Assembly (NCBI RefSeq): GCF_026212465.1
Contig: NC_080048.1
Span: 23,885,368 to 23,949,367 of the forward strand
Reading direction: 5' to 3'
DNA: 64,000 nt
Source of the DNA: Amaranthus tricolor
Lineage: Eukaryota; Streptophyta; Magnoliopsida; Caryophyllales; Amaranthaceae
The translations under genes were made by a program, and so were the position numbers. Under the pieces are notes generated by a model that worked only from the letters and a program-made list of their open reading frames with translations, made no database searches and was not told the DNA's origin. Numbering within the stretch: the first letter of the stretch is position 1; each line of letters begins with the position of its first letter. Positions 32,701 through 45,817 of the stretch are shown here, piece by piece.

Positions 32701-35700
32701 ATATTATCATTGCACGTGCGCCAAATCAACTAGACCATTATTCTTATATAATGTGCGTTACACAATTCAATATTAATATGATTATTAGTTATTAGTTAAA
32801 TGACTCTTATCATGACTTAAGTAGGCCCAAACTTAAATTTCTCCTTCATTTCAAGTAATAATCTTGATTGTTCATTCTACAATTACAACTAAATCAAATT
32901 ATAGGATTAGTCTAATAATTATCTTTGCACATTGATCATCATTTTTTTAAGATTAGGAAATTGAATTATTATACAAAACGTTATGTACTTGTGATAACCA
33001 ACAACAATATGTTATCACTCCAATATCAAGTGGTTTCCGCATAGGAATGAATTTGGCGTTACATGTACTGATCTTGCATTTTGTAATAATTAAAATGAAA
33101 GGCTAAGGACCTCTCTTTAGTGAAGAACAAGAAAAAATAACACAAAGAAAATAGATTATACACTATGGAGAACAAAACACATACAAGGATGATTTATGAG
33201 GCATCTTGGATACGTTCCTCTTAAATGCAATTGTATATCTTTAATTGATCAATATTACATTGATGACCTAACCCTCAAACACCTTGGAGCAATCTGTCAA
33301 GCACTAAATTTTCACCTTTAATGGAAACACACTCTAATACAAGAGGACAATTTTTTTGGCTCTCTCAAACCCTAAATGTTCTTAGTGTTTTCGTCTCCTT
33401 TACATTTAATCTCATCTGATTTAGAGTCTTTATATAGCCCCTAAATAAATTAAAATTACCCTAGCCCAAAACCCCAAAACTTGCCGACAAACAAGCATTA
33501 AAACATAATTTTTGTTTTTGCCCTATATAGGTTGCTTGGCCGAGTGCCTACTACAGACCATTATGCCTCGTTTAAGAAAACTTTCTGCCTCATCCTTGCC
33601 TCGTTCAAGGCAAGAACCAAGGCTTTATGTGCACTTTCTTGCCTTTTCATGGCACCCTACATGCACCTCATTGATCATGACATGTAGTGATCCAAATATT
33701 AATCTCTCATGTCTTATTGCACACACATCATCCTTCTCCAAAGTGCAAGCCATGGAATGGGATATGAGATGATTAAAATCACCTTCTACACAAGGAGATT
33801 TGACACTTGCACCAACAATAACAAAGAGATTGTTTTCGAATGATACTTGATGGCAAACACCATCTTCAACCTCAAAAAAATAAAAAACACAAATAATTTA
33901 ATGACGTATTTTACTATAGTCCATTGTAATCACAATCAAATAACTATAAAGCTTTGGCACACTATCAAAAATGGACATAAATCCTTGTGATAACCAAGAG
34001 GCCATTCATTATAGTTTACTCATCCAATTTGATTCACCCCTTTACAATCCAAAAATTGATGCATATATTAGTCTTTGATAGTAATTCAACACCCACAAAT
34101 TAACTACATGGAGACATATTTATAGAACAATACTATGCAAGCAAGAAGGAAACGTAAATCATCCTACTCCTTGGTCTAATACATGGAATGTTGACTTGTA
34201 TCATGCAACGATTGATGACTATTGAAGCTAACTCCCCAACATGTTGCATGGGAGTTGAATTGGAACCTCATGATTGTAGGGAAAAAGAATTAGCTTGACT
34301 CCATTCTACTTCCCATGTAAGGGTTGGTTGATTACTATCTACTTAGATTATGGGGTTGGGCAAAGATTTGAAATGGGTGTGAAGAGTCTTATGTAGCATG
34401 GGCGGTTCTTGGGTATCCCGAGTAGCCAACTGCCTAGGGCCCCTTGAAATAAGGGGTCTTAATTATTAAATAGTGCTGTTCAGGTCCAGTTTCAAGCAAC
34501 ACTTTTTAAGTGATTTGTTTGTAAACCTTTTTTATATTTAAAGTAATATAATAACGTAATAAATTTTGTCTTGAATTATTTTTGTTGAAGTGGAAATTTT
34601 TTTATCTTTTATTATAAGTAGCATAGTTTGACTAAATTCAAGTTGTACAAAACATTCTCAAATGATTTAATTTCTTATGAACTGTAGAGGACACACTTTG
34701 GACGGGCATTCCCGGAAACTATACAGATCCAAAAGCTTCAGAGGCATTGGCAACTGTTAGAAAGCTCGTTGACAGTGGAAACTATTCTGAAGCAACCGTT
34801 GTCGCAGACAAGGAGCTTTCTGGTGAAGCATCCGATGTATGCTTCTCCATTTCACTTTTTCTTGTTTTTCATTTTTATCATCCCTCATCTTATGCATTAT
34901 GTATGATGGTAATAGCCGATCTTGCAATACTTTGCATAACTATTCCCAACTCAGAGTATGTATTTGACTTAAAATACTCTAACGATCTGTTTGGTAGCTG
35001 ATAATAAATGGTGGTAATGGGAATGGAAATTAGTGTAATTTTAATTGAAAAATCTCTTGGCTACCTTAATGGCCATGCTTGTGCAACTTCAATTATCTCA
35101 TTTTCGTCATAAATTTTATTCCCATGCATTGCCATTGGGAGAGGTAGTATCAGGTAGCAATGAAAATTTGTAAAAAAAATAAAAACTTTTTTGTGATCAT
35201 AAGTTTCATCATCATGGGAATGACATGGAACTTTTGATGAAATTTTACATTATAAATCATTCCTATTACCACCATTTAGTACTACTAACCAAACGGGCTG
35301 TAAATATCCAACTACATCCATCATCCTCGTTATTTTTTTTAATATTATATAGCATGCATGTTTGGACCCAAAATGGATTATATCAAGCTACAAAGTTTCT
35401 AAATGAACTATATTCTTGTTCTATTTGCAGGTTTACCAGCTTTTAGGTGATCTCATACTGGAATTTGATGACCACAATGACACTCATACAGAGCAAACTT
35501 ACCATAGGATGCTGGATTTGGATACTGCAACTGTTAATGTAAAATACTCTGTTGGTGATGTAACATTCACAAGGGAACACTTTGCATCAAATCCAGATCA
35601 AGTCATTGTGACAAAGATCTCATCCACCCAAAAAGGATCACTCTCTTTCACAGTCTATTTAGATAGCAAAATGCATCATCATTCCTACATCGATGACAAA

Positions 35701-37533
35701 AACCAGATTATAATGGAAGGAAGCTGCCGTGGTGAAAGAATACCGCCTAAAATTTTTGATGTTGATGACAATCCTAAGGGAATTCAGTTCTCTTTGATTC
35801 TCAATCTACAAATTAGTGGTGATAGTGGGGTTGTGCATAATGTTGAGGACCACAAATTGAAAGTTCAAAATGCTGATTTTGCAATCGTTCGTTTGGTGGC
35901 TTCATCATCATTTGATGGACCATTCACCAAGCCTTCAGATTCCGAAAAAAATCCAACTTCAGACGCTCTCACTATGATGAACTCAATTAGTAGTCTCTCA
36001 TACTCGACTCTTTATTCCCGTCACTTGGATGACTATCAGAAACTCTTTCGTCGTGTTTCACTTGAGCTGTCTAAAACAAGCAAGACTGATAGTAAAAACG
36101 ATCAAATAGTTAGTACAGCAGAGAGGATACGTTCATTCCAAACAGATGAAGATCCGTCTTTGGTGGAGCTATTGTTTCAGTATGGTCGATACTTGTTGAT
36201 TTCAAGTTCTCGGTCAGGTACTCAGCCTGCAAATCTACAAGGAATATGGAATAAGGATATTGAACCACCTTGGGATTGTGCTCCTCATACGAATGTCAAC
36301 CTTCAAATGAACTATTGGCCTTCTCTACCTTGTAACCTTCACGAGTTGCAAGAACCGTTGTTTAATTATATGGCATCCCTTGCCATCAATGGAATGAAAA
36401 CCGCAAACGTAAACTACAAAGCTGGTGGTTGGGTGGTGCACCAAGTATCGGATATATGGGCAAAGACATCACCTGATAGAGGCCAAGCAGTTTGGGCCAT
36501 GTGGCCAATGGGTGGAGCTTGGCTTTCTACTCACTTATGGGAACACTACACTTATACAATGGACAAGAACTTCCTACAAACCAAAGCATACCCATTACTC
36601 GAAGGAACAGCATCGTTTTTATTAGACTGGTGGATCGAAGGAAAAGATGGGTACCTAGAAACTAACCCTTCAACTTCTCCCGAGCATACATTTACAGCCC
36701 CGAACGGAAAGCCTGCGAGTGTGAGCTATTCGTCAACCATGGATGTGGCAATAACTAAGGAAGTATTTTCGATAATTGTTTCTGCAGCTGAGGTATTGGG
36801 AAAAACTGAAGATGTTCTAGTCAGAAAAGTTCAGAAGGCTCAGGCTAGACTACCATCATACAAAATAGCTCGGGATGGCTCACTTATGGAGTGGGCTCGA
36901 GATTTTGAGGATCCTGAACCACATCATAGACATGTATCTCACTTATTTGGGATATATCCCGGGCATACAATTACTCCTGAGGAAAATCCAGATCTTTGTC
37001 ATGCTGCAAATTATAGCCTTTATAAACGAACCGAAGATGGCCCTGGGTGGTCTACTGTGTGGAAAGCTGCGCTGTGGGCAAACCTGCGTAACAGCGAGCA
37101 TGCATATCGAATGGTGAAGCATATATTCAACTTGGTGGACCCTGATCGTGAGGGAAGCTTCGAAGGAGGGCTTTACAGTAATCTGTTCTCGGCACATCCT
37201 CCTTTTCAGATAGATGCAAACTTCGGCTTTTCTGCAGCAATAGCAGAGATGCTTGTTCAAAGCACTATAAAAGATCTGTACTTGCTACCGGCTTTTCCAA
37301 AGGATAAATGGCCAAATGGTTGTGTGAAAGGACTGAAAGCTCGAGGTGGTTTGACAGTCAATATTTGTTGGAGCGAAGGAGAATTACGAGAAGTTGGGCT
37401 TTGGACAAACAACTCTAATTCTGTCAAGAAAATACACTATAGGGATACTAGTGTTATGGTACAAATATCATCTGGTAAAGCCTACACATATGACAGGCAA
37501 TTGAAGTGCATAAACATAGATTCACTTCAATAG
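29713..37533 (+). CDS. Alpha-L-fucosidase, glycoside hydrolase family 95 (FUC95A/AXY8-like)
   Basis: Family members hydrolyse terminal alpha-1,2-linked L-fucose from xyloglucan in the apoplast. Three exons: 29713-30013, 34688-34836 and 35431-37533, joined by GT-AG introns of 4674 and 594 bp. The spliced frame is exactly 851 codons (850 aa plus TAG), close to the family's usual 840-850 aa. Residues 1-26 (MDPPLFHYFLLLVSLFLCTL...) form a signal peptide. The GH95 N-terminal domain begins at about 60 (EPARNWTDALPIGNGRLGAM), and LNEDTLWTG crosses the first splice. The catalytic (alpha/alpha)6 barrel carries PHTNVNLQMNYWPS with Asn438 and Asn440, LMEWARDFEDPEPHHRHVSH with Glu637 (general acid), and FQIDANFGFSAAIAEM with Asp745, equivalent to the active-site set known for GH95. 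No stops or shifts are seen; the gene looks functional. It converges on the PUB gene. Confidence 0.95.
30014..34687 (+). other. Intron 1 of the fucosidase gene (4.7 kb)
   Basis: Begins GTATTT after ...CTCAATG and ends ACTGTAG before AGGACACAC. Contents are AT-rich, with two local direct repeats: AAGCAAGTTAATTAAACTAC at 30822 and 30899 (period about 77), and TTGAAATTTGAAAAGAAACC-like copies near 31043 and 31090. 33330-33780 is less AT-rich, with TATATAGCCCC near 33432 and CCTCGTTCAAGGCAAG near 33600. 34400-34460 (CCAACTGCCTAGGGCCCC) looks like a dispersed repeat. No coding exon is seen. Confidence 0.8.
34983..35300. mobile_element. Tourist-like MITE in intron 2 of the fucosidase gene
   Basis: A 318-bp element flanked by TAA (34980-34982 and 35301-35303). 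The left end CGATCTGTTTGGTAGCTGAT and the inward right end CAGCCCGTTTGGTTAGTAGT continue into AAATGGTGGTAAT(G/A)GGAATG on both sides. It fills more than half of the 594-bp intron. A reverse-oriented relative lies at 63590-63843 with the same internal words (CATGTCATTCCCATG, GGCCATGCTTGT). Confidence 0.88.
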
Positions 37534-38458
37534 ATTTTTATTCTTTCAGTCTTACACAAATAGATGCAGCCATGCAGGTAAGAAATTCTTGCATTTAATG
37601 CAGAACTGGTTTTTGTGTTCATTCTTTAAAAGAAAATAAGTTCCTCAAAGCTAATGTTTCTTTCTTCCTAATTTGACTAGAATACAATTGCGGTATGTTG
37701 ATGGAGAAAATTTAATGTTTTCAACCCCTATCTTGAAAGCAATGATAATTATTTGTGGATTATTAACAACATTGTTATTATTTATAACCATTATAGCAGT
37801 ATTAAATTGTATCTACTTATCTTGGTTGTTTATTCATTTAAGGTTTCTTCTCTGCTTCATCATATACAATCGATTGCACCCAAAAACATGAGTTTGCTTC
37901 TCAAATCTTCTTTGCTCTTTAAGGAATTGAAGTATTTGATGGATACCTAAAGAATCTCATCAAGACTCCTGAAAGACATTTTGCCGAATCCAGCAACTAT
38001 TAAAGTTTAAATCCCATTCTATGGTATATTTACTTAGAATTCTTGGAGAAATTCTTTCGCTAACTATTGTTAAATGAGTGTCATTTCCTATAGTGTGTAA
38101 ACGAAGCTGGAGTAGTAGTATATATGTAAAATATTAGTCATAAATAATCCTGGCAGAAAGTTATCTTGGAGGAACATGTTAACGTTAAATCTAGGAAAAA
38201 TTAATAAGATTAGAAGGAGATCTGGTACCATTTATCTAGGAGGGTTGAAGAAGCATTGAACGTGCATTAGGAGTATTAGTGCATGAGGAGGTCACATACG
38301 ATTGGAAGACACTTGTCCATTGTTGAAGATTATTACAAGTTAGTGGGACACATGTTAATAGAAGCAAAGAGCAACATATAAAATAAGGGAAAAATAACCA
38401 AAGTAAAGGAGAACTTGACACGTCAAGGACAATAACAGTGGCATGCAAGAGAATTTTG
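37534..38458. other. 3' flank of the fucosidase gene
   Basis: Presumably begins with the 3' UTR. The small open frames at 37673-37950 are AT-rich with no recognisable domain. No polyadenylation signal can be assigned confidently. Confidence 0.5.
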
Positions 38459-38575
38459 GGGATTCCTTTGCCGGCGCTCTCCTTTATGGGTATGAGTTGC
38501 CGTCCTTCCCTCCCCAGAATCTATCTATAGTTTTTCTATGAACGGGATACACTGGGTAGGATGATGATGATCATA
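38459..38575 (+). mobile_element. RTE-type LINE 3' tail (second copy)
   Basis: Matches the 3' UTR of the LINE at 16475-17132: GCGCTCTCCTTTATGGGTAT, then GAGTTGCCGTCC(-)TTCCCTCCCCAGA, GGGATACACTGGGTAGGATG and ATGATGAT. Only about 117 bp remain, so it is an extremely 5'-truncated insertion. The target duplication was not resolved. Confidence 0.8.
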
Positions 38576-38579
38576 GAAT

Positions 38580-39070
38580 AATAGAGGTAATGTTTTACAT
38601 GAACGTTGATGGACTATAAATACACTTCATGTAGCACATAAATGAGGTAACAAAAAAAAGAAATCTACTATTTGAGAGAGAGACAGAGAACTCTAAGTAA
38701 TTTATTTTTAAAGAGTTATTACAACTGAACTTTAAGGACCCATATTGATTTTCAATAGACCATTAATAGCATAATCATAAGTCTAAGAGAGTAATTACAA
38801 TTGTTCTAATTAACCTTCAAAAGAGCATTTGTCAGACATTAATCAAAAAGACCACACGTCTAAATAAGTCCTAAGTAGTAATTCACCTGGCAGCCACAGT
38901 GCTCCTAGAAGGACCTATTAGTCAAATTGTCTCAGACTGATACTGACTTGGCGTCGGAGTGGGTCCTTGGAAAAACATTCCGAGCCCTGCTAACCCCTTG
39001 TTGCATTTTACAGACAACTATTTTCTCAGGTGATCTTACTGCATAGCTTGGCAAGATAGCAAAGATAGGC
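38580..39070 (+). repeat. Tat-like LTR remnant
   Basis: Contains a TATA box (ACTATAAATACACTTC near 38613) and, 330 bases on, GACTTGGCGTCGGAGTGGGT, then CCGAGCCCTGCTAACC and TTGTTGCATTTT. This is parallel to the R/U5-like segment at 1229-1290 next to the PBS of the large Tat element. No internal retrotransposon sequence follows, so it is probably a solo or truncated LTR. The LINE tail at 38459-38575 may lie inside its 5' part. Confidence 0.55.
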
Positions 39071-39262
39071 TTCCACAAGCATTTAACTGTTGATTAATCA
39101 TAAATCGGGGGACTAAGTTCTTAATTTATTGTCATGAAAAACCAAACAGGAAGAAGTAGAAAACCAAAATTCAATAGACTTGACAACCCAACACCCCTCT
39201 ATCTCTCAAAAAGAAAAATCAATGGACTTTACAACAAAAAAAAATTAAAAATAAATTAATAC
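39071..39262. other. Short non-coding spacer before the copia element
   Basis: AT-rich, no gene. It ends with AATAC (39258-39262), the target duplication of the copia element. Before that insertion it would have been continuous with 45718-45817, the 3' flank of the PUB gene. Confidence 0.7.
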
Positions 39263-39480
39263 TGTTAAAATTTAGGGAGAATATAAGGAGAAAAGTAGTA
39301 TAAGAGATAAACTTATATCAGTTTCTCTTGTATTTCATTATCTGTTGTGATCAATACTACACTACCTTACACATATATATAGCACAAGGAAAGGAAAAAG
39401 GAACAAAAGTAGTACTATTGCAAGGGATAGATAAATCCACATGACAATGCATTCATTGTGTGGTTACATCAATCACAACA
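39263..39480 (-). repeat. 3' LTR of the copia element
   Basis: Starts TGTTAAAATTTAGGGAGA on the plus strand and ends CAATCACAACA. TG...CA termini, immediately followed by the polypurine tract read on the minus strand. Confidence 0.93.
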
Positions 39481-39639
39481 CTCCCCCTTGAATGCATTAC
39501 ATATATGTGGAAATTTTATTATGACATTCATAATCCTAAAACTGTCTCATTAAAAACCTTTATCAGGAAAAACCCAGTGGGATAAAAAAAACTGATCAAA
39601 GGAAAAAAGAGTACAGTGAGCATATTTCTCCCCCTGAAG

Positions 39640-42600
39640 TTAACATATGTCTCGAAATCGGCACATCCCAATCTTGCGTACCAAATACTCGAATTGCTTT
39701 GACGAAAGTGACTTTGTGAATAAATCAGCGGGGTTTTCACAGGATTTAATTTCTTGGACTTTCACCTTTTTATCTCTCTGTAGATCATGTGCGAAGAATA
39801 ATTTAGGTGACAAGTGTTTTGTTCTGTCTCCCCTGATGTATCCTTCTCTGACTTGGTTGATACATGCATCATTATCTTCATAAATTGTAGTTGGTTCCCT
39901 AGTTGTATCGTTTAAGCCACAATCCTTTTGGAGTTGGCCGATCATGGATCTCAACCATACACACTCTCGGCTGGCTTCATATAAAGCTATCAGTTCTGTA
40001 TGATTTGAGGATGTAGCCGTTAGAGTTTGTTTTGTTGATTTCCAAGATATTACGGTTCCTGCATATGTAAATACATATCCAGTTTGTGACTTGGCCGTAT
40101 GTGGATCAGATAGATACCCTGCATCAACATATCCAGTGAGTATGGCATTATTTCCTGATTGGAAAAATAATCCAAGGTCTATAGTTCCCTTTAGGTATCG
40201 AAATAGATATTTTATCCCATTCCAATGTCTTTCTGTTGGTGCATTGCTATACCTAGCTAATAAATTTACAGAAAATGTTATACCAGGTCTTGTATTATTT
40301 GCTAAGTACATTAAAGCACCAATGACACTAAAGTATGGCACTTCTGGGCCTAAAATTTCTTCGTCTTCTTCTTGTGGGCGGAATGGGTCATCTTTTATAT
40401 TTAGTGATCGTACTACCATTGGGGAACTTAGTGGATGAGCCTTGTCCATGTTAAATCGTTTCAAAAGTTTCTCAGTATAATTGCTCTGGTGGACAAATAT
40501 TCCACTTTTCAAATGTTCAATTTGTAGACCAAGACAGAATTTAGTTTTTCCTAAATCCTTCATTTCAAATTCTCTCATCAAATATTTAGTTGTTACCTCA
40601 ATTTCTCTTGGGGTTCCAATCAGATTTAAGTCATCTACATACACAACAATTATTACGAAACCGACTTGAGATCGTTTGATGAATACACATGGGCTAATTT
40701 GGTTGTTTTTGAATCCTGCTTTCATAAGATATTCACTCAAACGATTATACCACATTCGCCCAGATTGCTTTAATCCATACAGTGATTTCTTTAATTTTAT
40801 AGAAAACATTTCTCTGGGTACATTTTTTATTGGTAAGTTTAGCCCTTCAGGGACCTTCATATAGATGTCTGTGTCGAGTGACCCATATAAATACGCAGTT
40901 ACGACATCCATCAATCTCATGTGTAGGGATTGAGAAACCGTTAAACTTACCAAAAATTTGAGTGTGGTTGCATCAACTACTGGGGAATATGTTTCTTCAT
41001 AATCAACTCCTGGCATTTGAAAAAAACCTTGAGCTAGAAGTCTTGCCTTGTATCTAACAATTTCATTTTTCTCATTTCTTTTTCTTACGAATACCCATTT
41101 GAAGCCTACAGGTTTTATGCCTTTTGAAGTTTGTAAAATTTGCCCAAAAACTTCCCTTTTTTCTAATGATTTTAATTCTGTCTCAATTGCTTCTTTCCAT
41201 CTTGGCCAATCATGTCTTTTTCTGCATTCATTTATCGATATTGGCTCAAGATCATTTTCATCATTTATTATTTCAATAGCTACGGAATAAGCAGATGATT
41301 CATTTAGAATGATCCCTTTTCGATTCCATTTTTTCTTGTAGAAAATATAATTCATTGAGATTTCATAATTTTCATCCTTTTCATTATCAGATTTGTCTTG
41401 ATTTTCTCCTTTATTTTCATTTTCATTTTGAATATTATTTTGTGCACCTTCTAGTTTTCTCAATTTTCTTGGTTTTGAATCTTTTGAACCAAGTGACCTT
41501 CCACACTTTCTTTGCACAACAATTTCATCACTTTTTTCTTTTTCATCAGGAATTTCTATTCGAGCTGGAATATTTGCTGCTGGTAACTCTCTTAGTATCT
41601 GTGAATGCATCAGGTAATTGGTTAGCAACACTTTGAAGGTGAACAATTCGTTGTACTTCTTGTTCACATGATTTTGTTTTTAGGTCTAAATATTCTAAAT
41701 GTGTTGCTTTCCAAATAAGTTCCATATTTCTTTTCTGTAATAAGTCCACATTCTCTCCCCCTAAGGATGGGAATATTGTCTCATTAAAGTGGCAATCAGC
41801 AAATCTAGCTTGAAATTGATCATCAGTTAATGGTTCAAGATATCGAATGATTGATGGAGATTCAAAACCGACATATAATCCCATTCTTCTTTGTGGACCC
41901 ATTTTTGTACGTTGAGTGGGAGCAATGGGCACATATACAGCGCATCCAAAGATTTTCAAATGTAAAATATTTGGTTCATGATCAGCTACTAATTGCATTG
42001 GCGAATATTTATGATAAGCTGTAGGTCTTAGCCTAATCAGTGATGCTGCATGTAATATTGCATAGCCCCAGGCCGATGATGGTAATTTTGATTTCATTAG
42101 CAGTGGTCTTGCAATTAATTGCAATCTCTTAATTAAAGATTCAGCAAGACCATTTTGTGTGTGAACATGTGGCACAGGGTGTTCCACTTTAATTCCAATT
42201 GACATGCAATAATCATTAAAAGTTTGAGATGTGAATTCGCCGGCATTGTCCAATCTAATACTTTTTATTGTATAATCAGGAAAATGATTTTTTAATTTGA
42301 TGATTTGTGCAAGTAGTTTTGCAAATGCATTGTTTCTACTTGATAGAAGGCTTACATGTGACCATCTTGTGGAAGCATCTATTAAGACCATGAAGTACCT
42401 AAAAGGTCCACATGGTGGATTAATTGGCCCACATATATCTCCTTGAATTCTTTCAAGAAATATAGGAGATTCAGTAACAATCTTATTCACTGATGGTCTA
42501 GTAATAAATTTTCCAAGAGAACAAGAGGTGCATAAGAGCTCATTTGACTGGGGAATCTTAATATTTTTTAGTGGGTGCCCGACTGAATTTTCTATTATTT

Positions 42601-43085
42601 TATACATCATCCCAGTGCCTGGATGACCTAAGCGGTCATGCCATAAAGTGAATAGCTCTTTATTGTCTAGTCTTATCATATTTACTTCAATTGGGCGTAT
42701 ATGAGTGAGATACAACCCCGATGAATATGCTGGCATCCTTTCAAGGATAATTTTTGTTCCATTTCTTTCTGCTGTAAGGCATAAGAATTCTTTTTCGTTT
42801 ATGGTTTTGGTTTCCATATGGTAACCATTTTGTCGTATTGCTTTGAAACTGATAAGATTTCTTCGAGATTTACTCGAGTATAGTGCATCATTTATTTTTA
42901 ATTTTGTCCCCATAGGGAGTATGATGCATGCTTTTCCAGTGCCTTCGATTAATTTTGTTGTTCCTGATATGGTATTGACATTTGCCTCAAGCAATGTTAG
43001 GTTTGAAAAATATTCTCGATTTTTCAATATCGTATGCGTTGCTCCACTGTCCAGGAGGCAATGAAATGTTGATCCAATTTACTGA
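39640..43085 (-). pseudogene. copia pol: protease, integrase, reverse transcriptase, RNase H
   Basis: On the minus strand the protease motif FHCLLDSGATHTILK lies near 43060. Then LWHDRLGHPGTGMM and LCTSCSLGKF give the HHCC zinc finger of integrase, with the DDE acids in ERIQGDICGPI, IRLDNAGEFTS and NGLAESLIKR. The integrase frame (43027-41546) and the RT frame (41667-39640) overlap through one frameshift near 41610. RT shows WKEAIETELKSLEKREVFGQ, KARLLAQGF, MDVVTAYLYGSLDTDIYMKV and VIIVVYVDDLNLIG (catalytic YVDD). RNase H shows TGYVDAGYLSDPHTAKSQTG, SSNHTELIALYEASRECVWL and YEDNDACINQ, and the end is FTKSLSSKQFEYLVRKIGMC. All catalytic motifs are present; the frameshift disables it as read. 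Confidence 0.93.
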
Positions 43086-43388
43086 CATTTCCTTTTCTAA
43101 GACAAGAGAAGAAGAGAAAAAAAATTATATTATTAATATAAAGCTAGAATACTCAATACAAAAAAAACATAAGTAGAGAATTACAACTTATCAAATGAGA
43201 AACAAGTTAGATAAACAGAAAATGCATCTAGTCATCTCAAAAGATGTAATTATCTTCTTCTTGGGGATCAAGTTTGTGGAGGTTCACATCCTCAGTAAAG
43301 AAATCGGAGACATCTAAGGTGGGCCCAGATGTACTTGCTTCATTTACAAAATTTCTTCTGCCCCTTTTCCTTTGTTTTTCTGGGAAGC

Positions 43389-44339
43389 TTAATATAAATC
43401 CACTAAATGTTTGGCGGTACGACAAGTTCGCCCCCAATGTCCAGTCATGCCACATCTATTACATGTGCTTTTGTGTTTCTGGACTTGTTTAAAATTATCA
43501 TTTCGGGGGGGAAATATATTTCTTTCATAAACGTGGCTACGCCCACGACTAAGTCTATGACCACGACCACGACCACGACCACGTCCATAGAAATTTCCTT
43601 GTTCAAAAGTATTCATGCCGCTCTTTTCGTGATATTTTCCATGACCTCTGCCTCTTATGAAATAGTTCCCACGACCTCGATGACGCACATTCCTCTCAAT
43701 CATATTTGTTTCATTAAAGGACATAGTCCCAACCGGTCTCCTGTTGTGATTTTTCAATAATAGTTCATTATTTTGCTCCGCAACAAGAAGTGCTTTCAGC
43801 AATTCATGATATTTCTTGAAATGCCTTTCACGATATTGTTGTTGTAACAAAATGCTATTTACGTGAAAGGTTGATAATATTTTTTCTATCATTTCTTCCT
43901 CTGTTATTATTTGTCCACAATAGACTAATTTTGATTTCATCAGATGAAGGGCTGAATTATAATCACTGATTGATTTGAAATCTTGAAATCTTAACTCTCA
44001 CCATTCATCGATGGCCTTTGGGAGAAGTACACTTTTATTATGGCCAAATCTTTCATTTAGCTCTTCCCAAAGTAATTTTGGGTCCTCATAATTGGTGTAT
44101 TCATGTTTGAGACTGTCGGTTAAATGATGTCTCAAAATTGATGCAGCTTTTGCCTTAACTTCCTCAATTTTTATGGGATCTCTTTCAATATCATTTCCTT
44201 TGTCGGTGGGATTAAGTTCAATTATTGTGCATAATAAACTTTTTCCTTTTAGATATAATTTGATTTCTGAAGCCCATTGTATAAAATTGTTTCCTGTTAA
44301 TTCCAGGGCATTGAATTCTCTCTTTTCGAGATCAGCCAT
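43389..44339 (-). pseudogene. copia gag
   Basis: Capsid protein of the copia element. It starts at ATG 44339 ([20 protein letters not shown]), the usual start of plant copia Gag, followed by LRHHLTDSLKHEYTNYEDPK. A single TGA at 43998-44000 interrupts one continuous frame, which resumes (FKSI..., KILSTFHVNSILLQQQYRER). An Arg/Gly-rich stretch (about 43700-43530) precedes the CCHC knuckle CNRCGMTGHWGRTCRTAKH. A frameshift near 43390 separates the link to protease (DVSDFFTEDVNLHKLDPQEE, to 43237). Confidence 0.9.
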
Positions 44340-44376
44340 TATTTTCTACAATTGAGAAAATGGCAAGGTTATTTAA

Positions 44377-45498
<1,122 letters not shown>

Positions 45499-45717
45499 TG
45501 TTAAAAGATAGAGAGAATATAAGGAGAAAAGTAGTATAAGAGATAAACTTATATCTTTTTCTCTTGTATTTCATTATCTGTTGTGACTCAATACTACACT
45601 ACCTTACACATATATATAGCACAAGAAAAGGAAAAATGAACAAATATAGTACTATTGCAAGGGATAGATAAATCCACATGACAATGCATTCATTGTGTGG
45701 TTACATCAATCACAACA
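45499..45717 (-). repeat. 5' LTR of the copia element
   Basis: About 96% identical to 39263-39480. It begins 97 bases beyond the PUB stop codon in the same orientation as that gene, so its own R/U5 processing signals are positioned to end PUB transcripts. That effect is inferred. Confidence 0.93.
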
Positions 45718-45817
45718 AATACAATTATTTATGCAACCGTTTCCAATCCCTTACAATGCTCAAGATGAAAAATTCCCTGGAATCAAAACAATGGCAAAAG
45801 GTGGCACATACTTGATA
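45718..45817 (-). other. Residual 3' flank of the PUB gene
   Basis: Only 100 bases separate the stop codon from the copia 5' LTR. No AATAAA-type signal is visible on the minus strand within it, so the natural 3' end was probably split and displaced to below 39262. Confidence 0.6.

Noticed and set aside
36943..37260. Minus-strand ORF within fucosidase exon 3
   Set aside because: Shadow frame; the plus strand is a conserved GH95 catalytic domain with its active-site residues.
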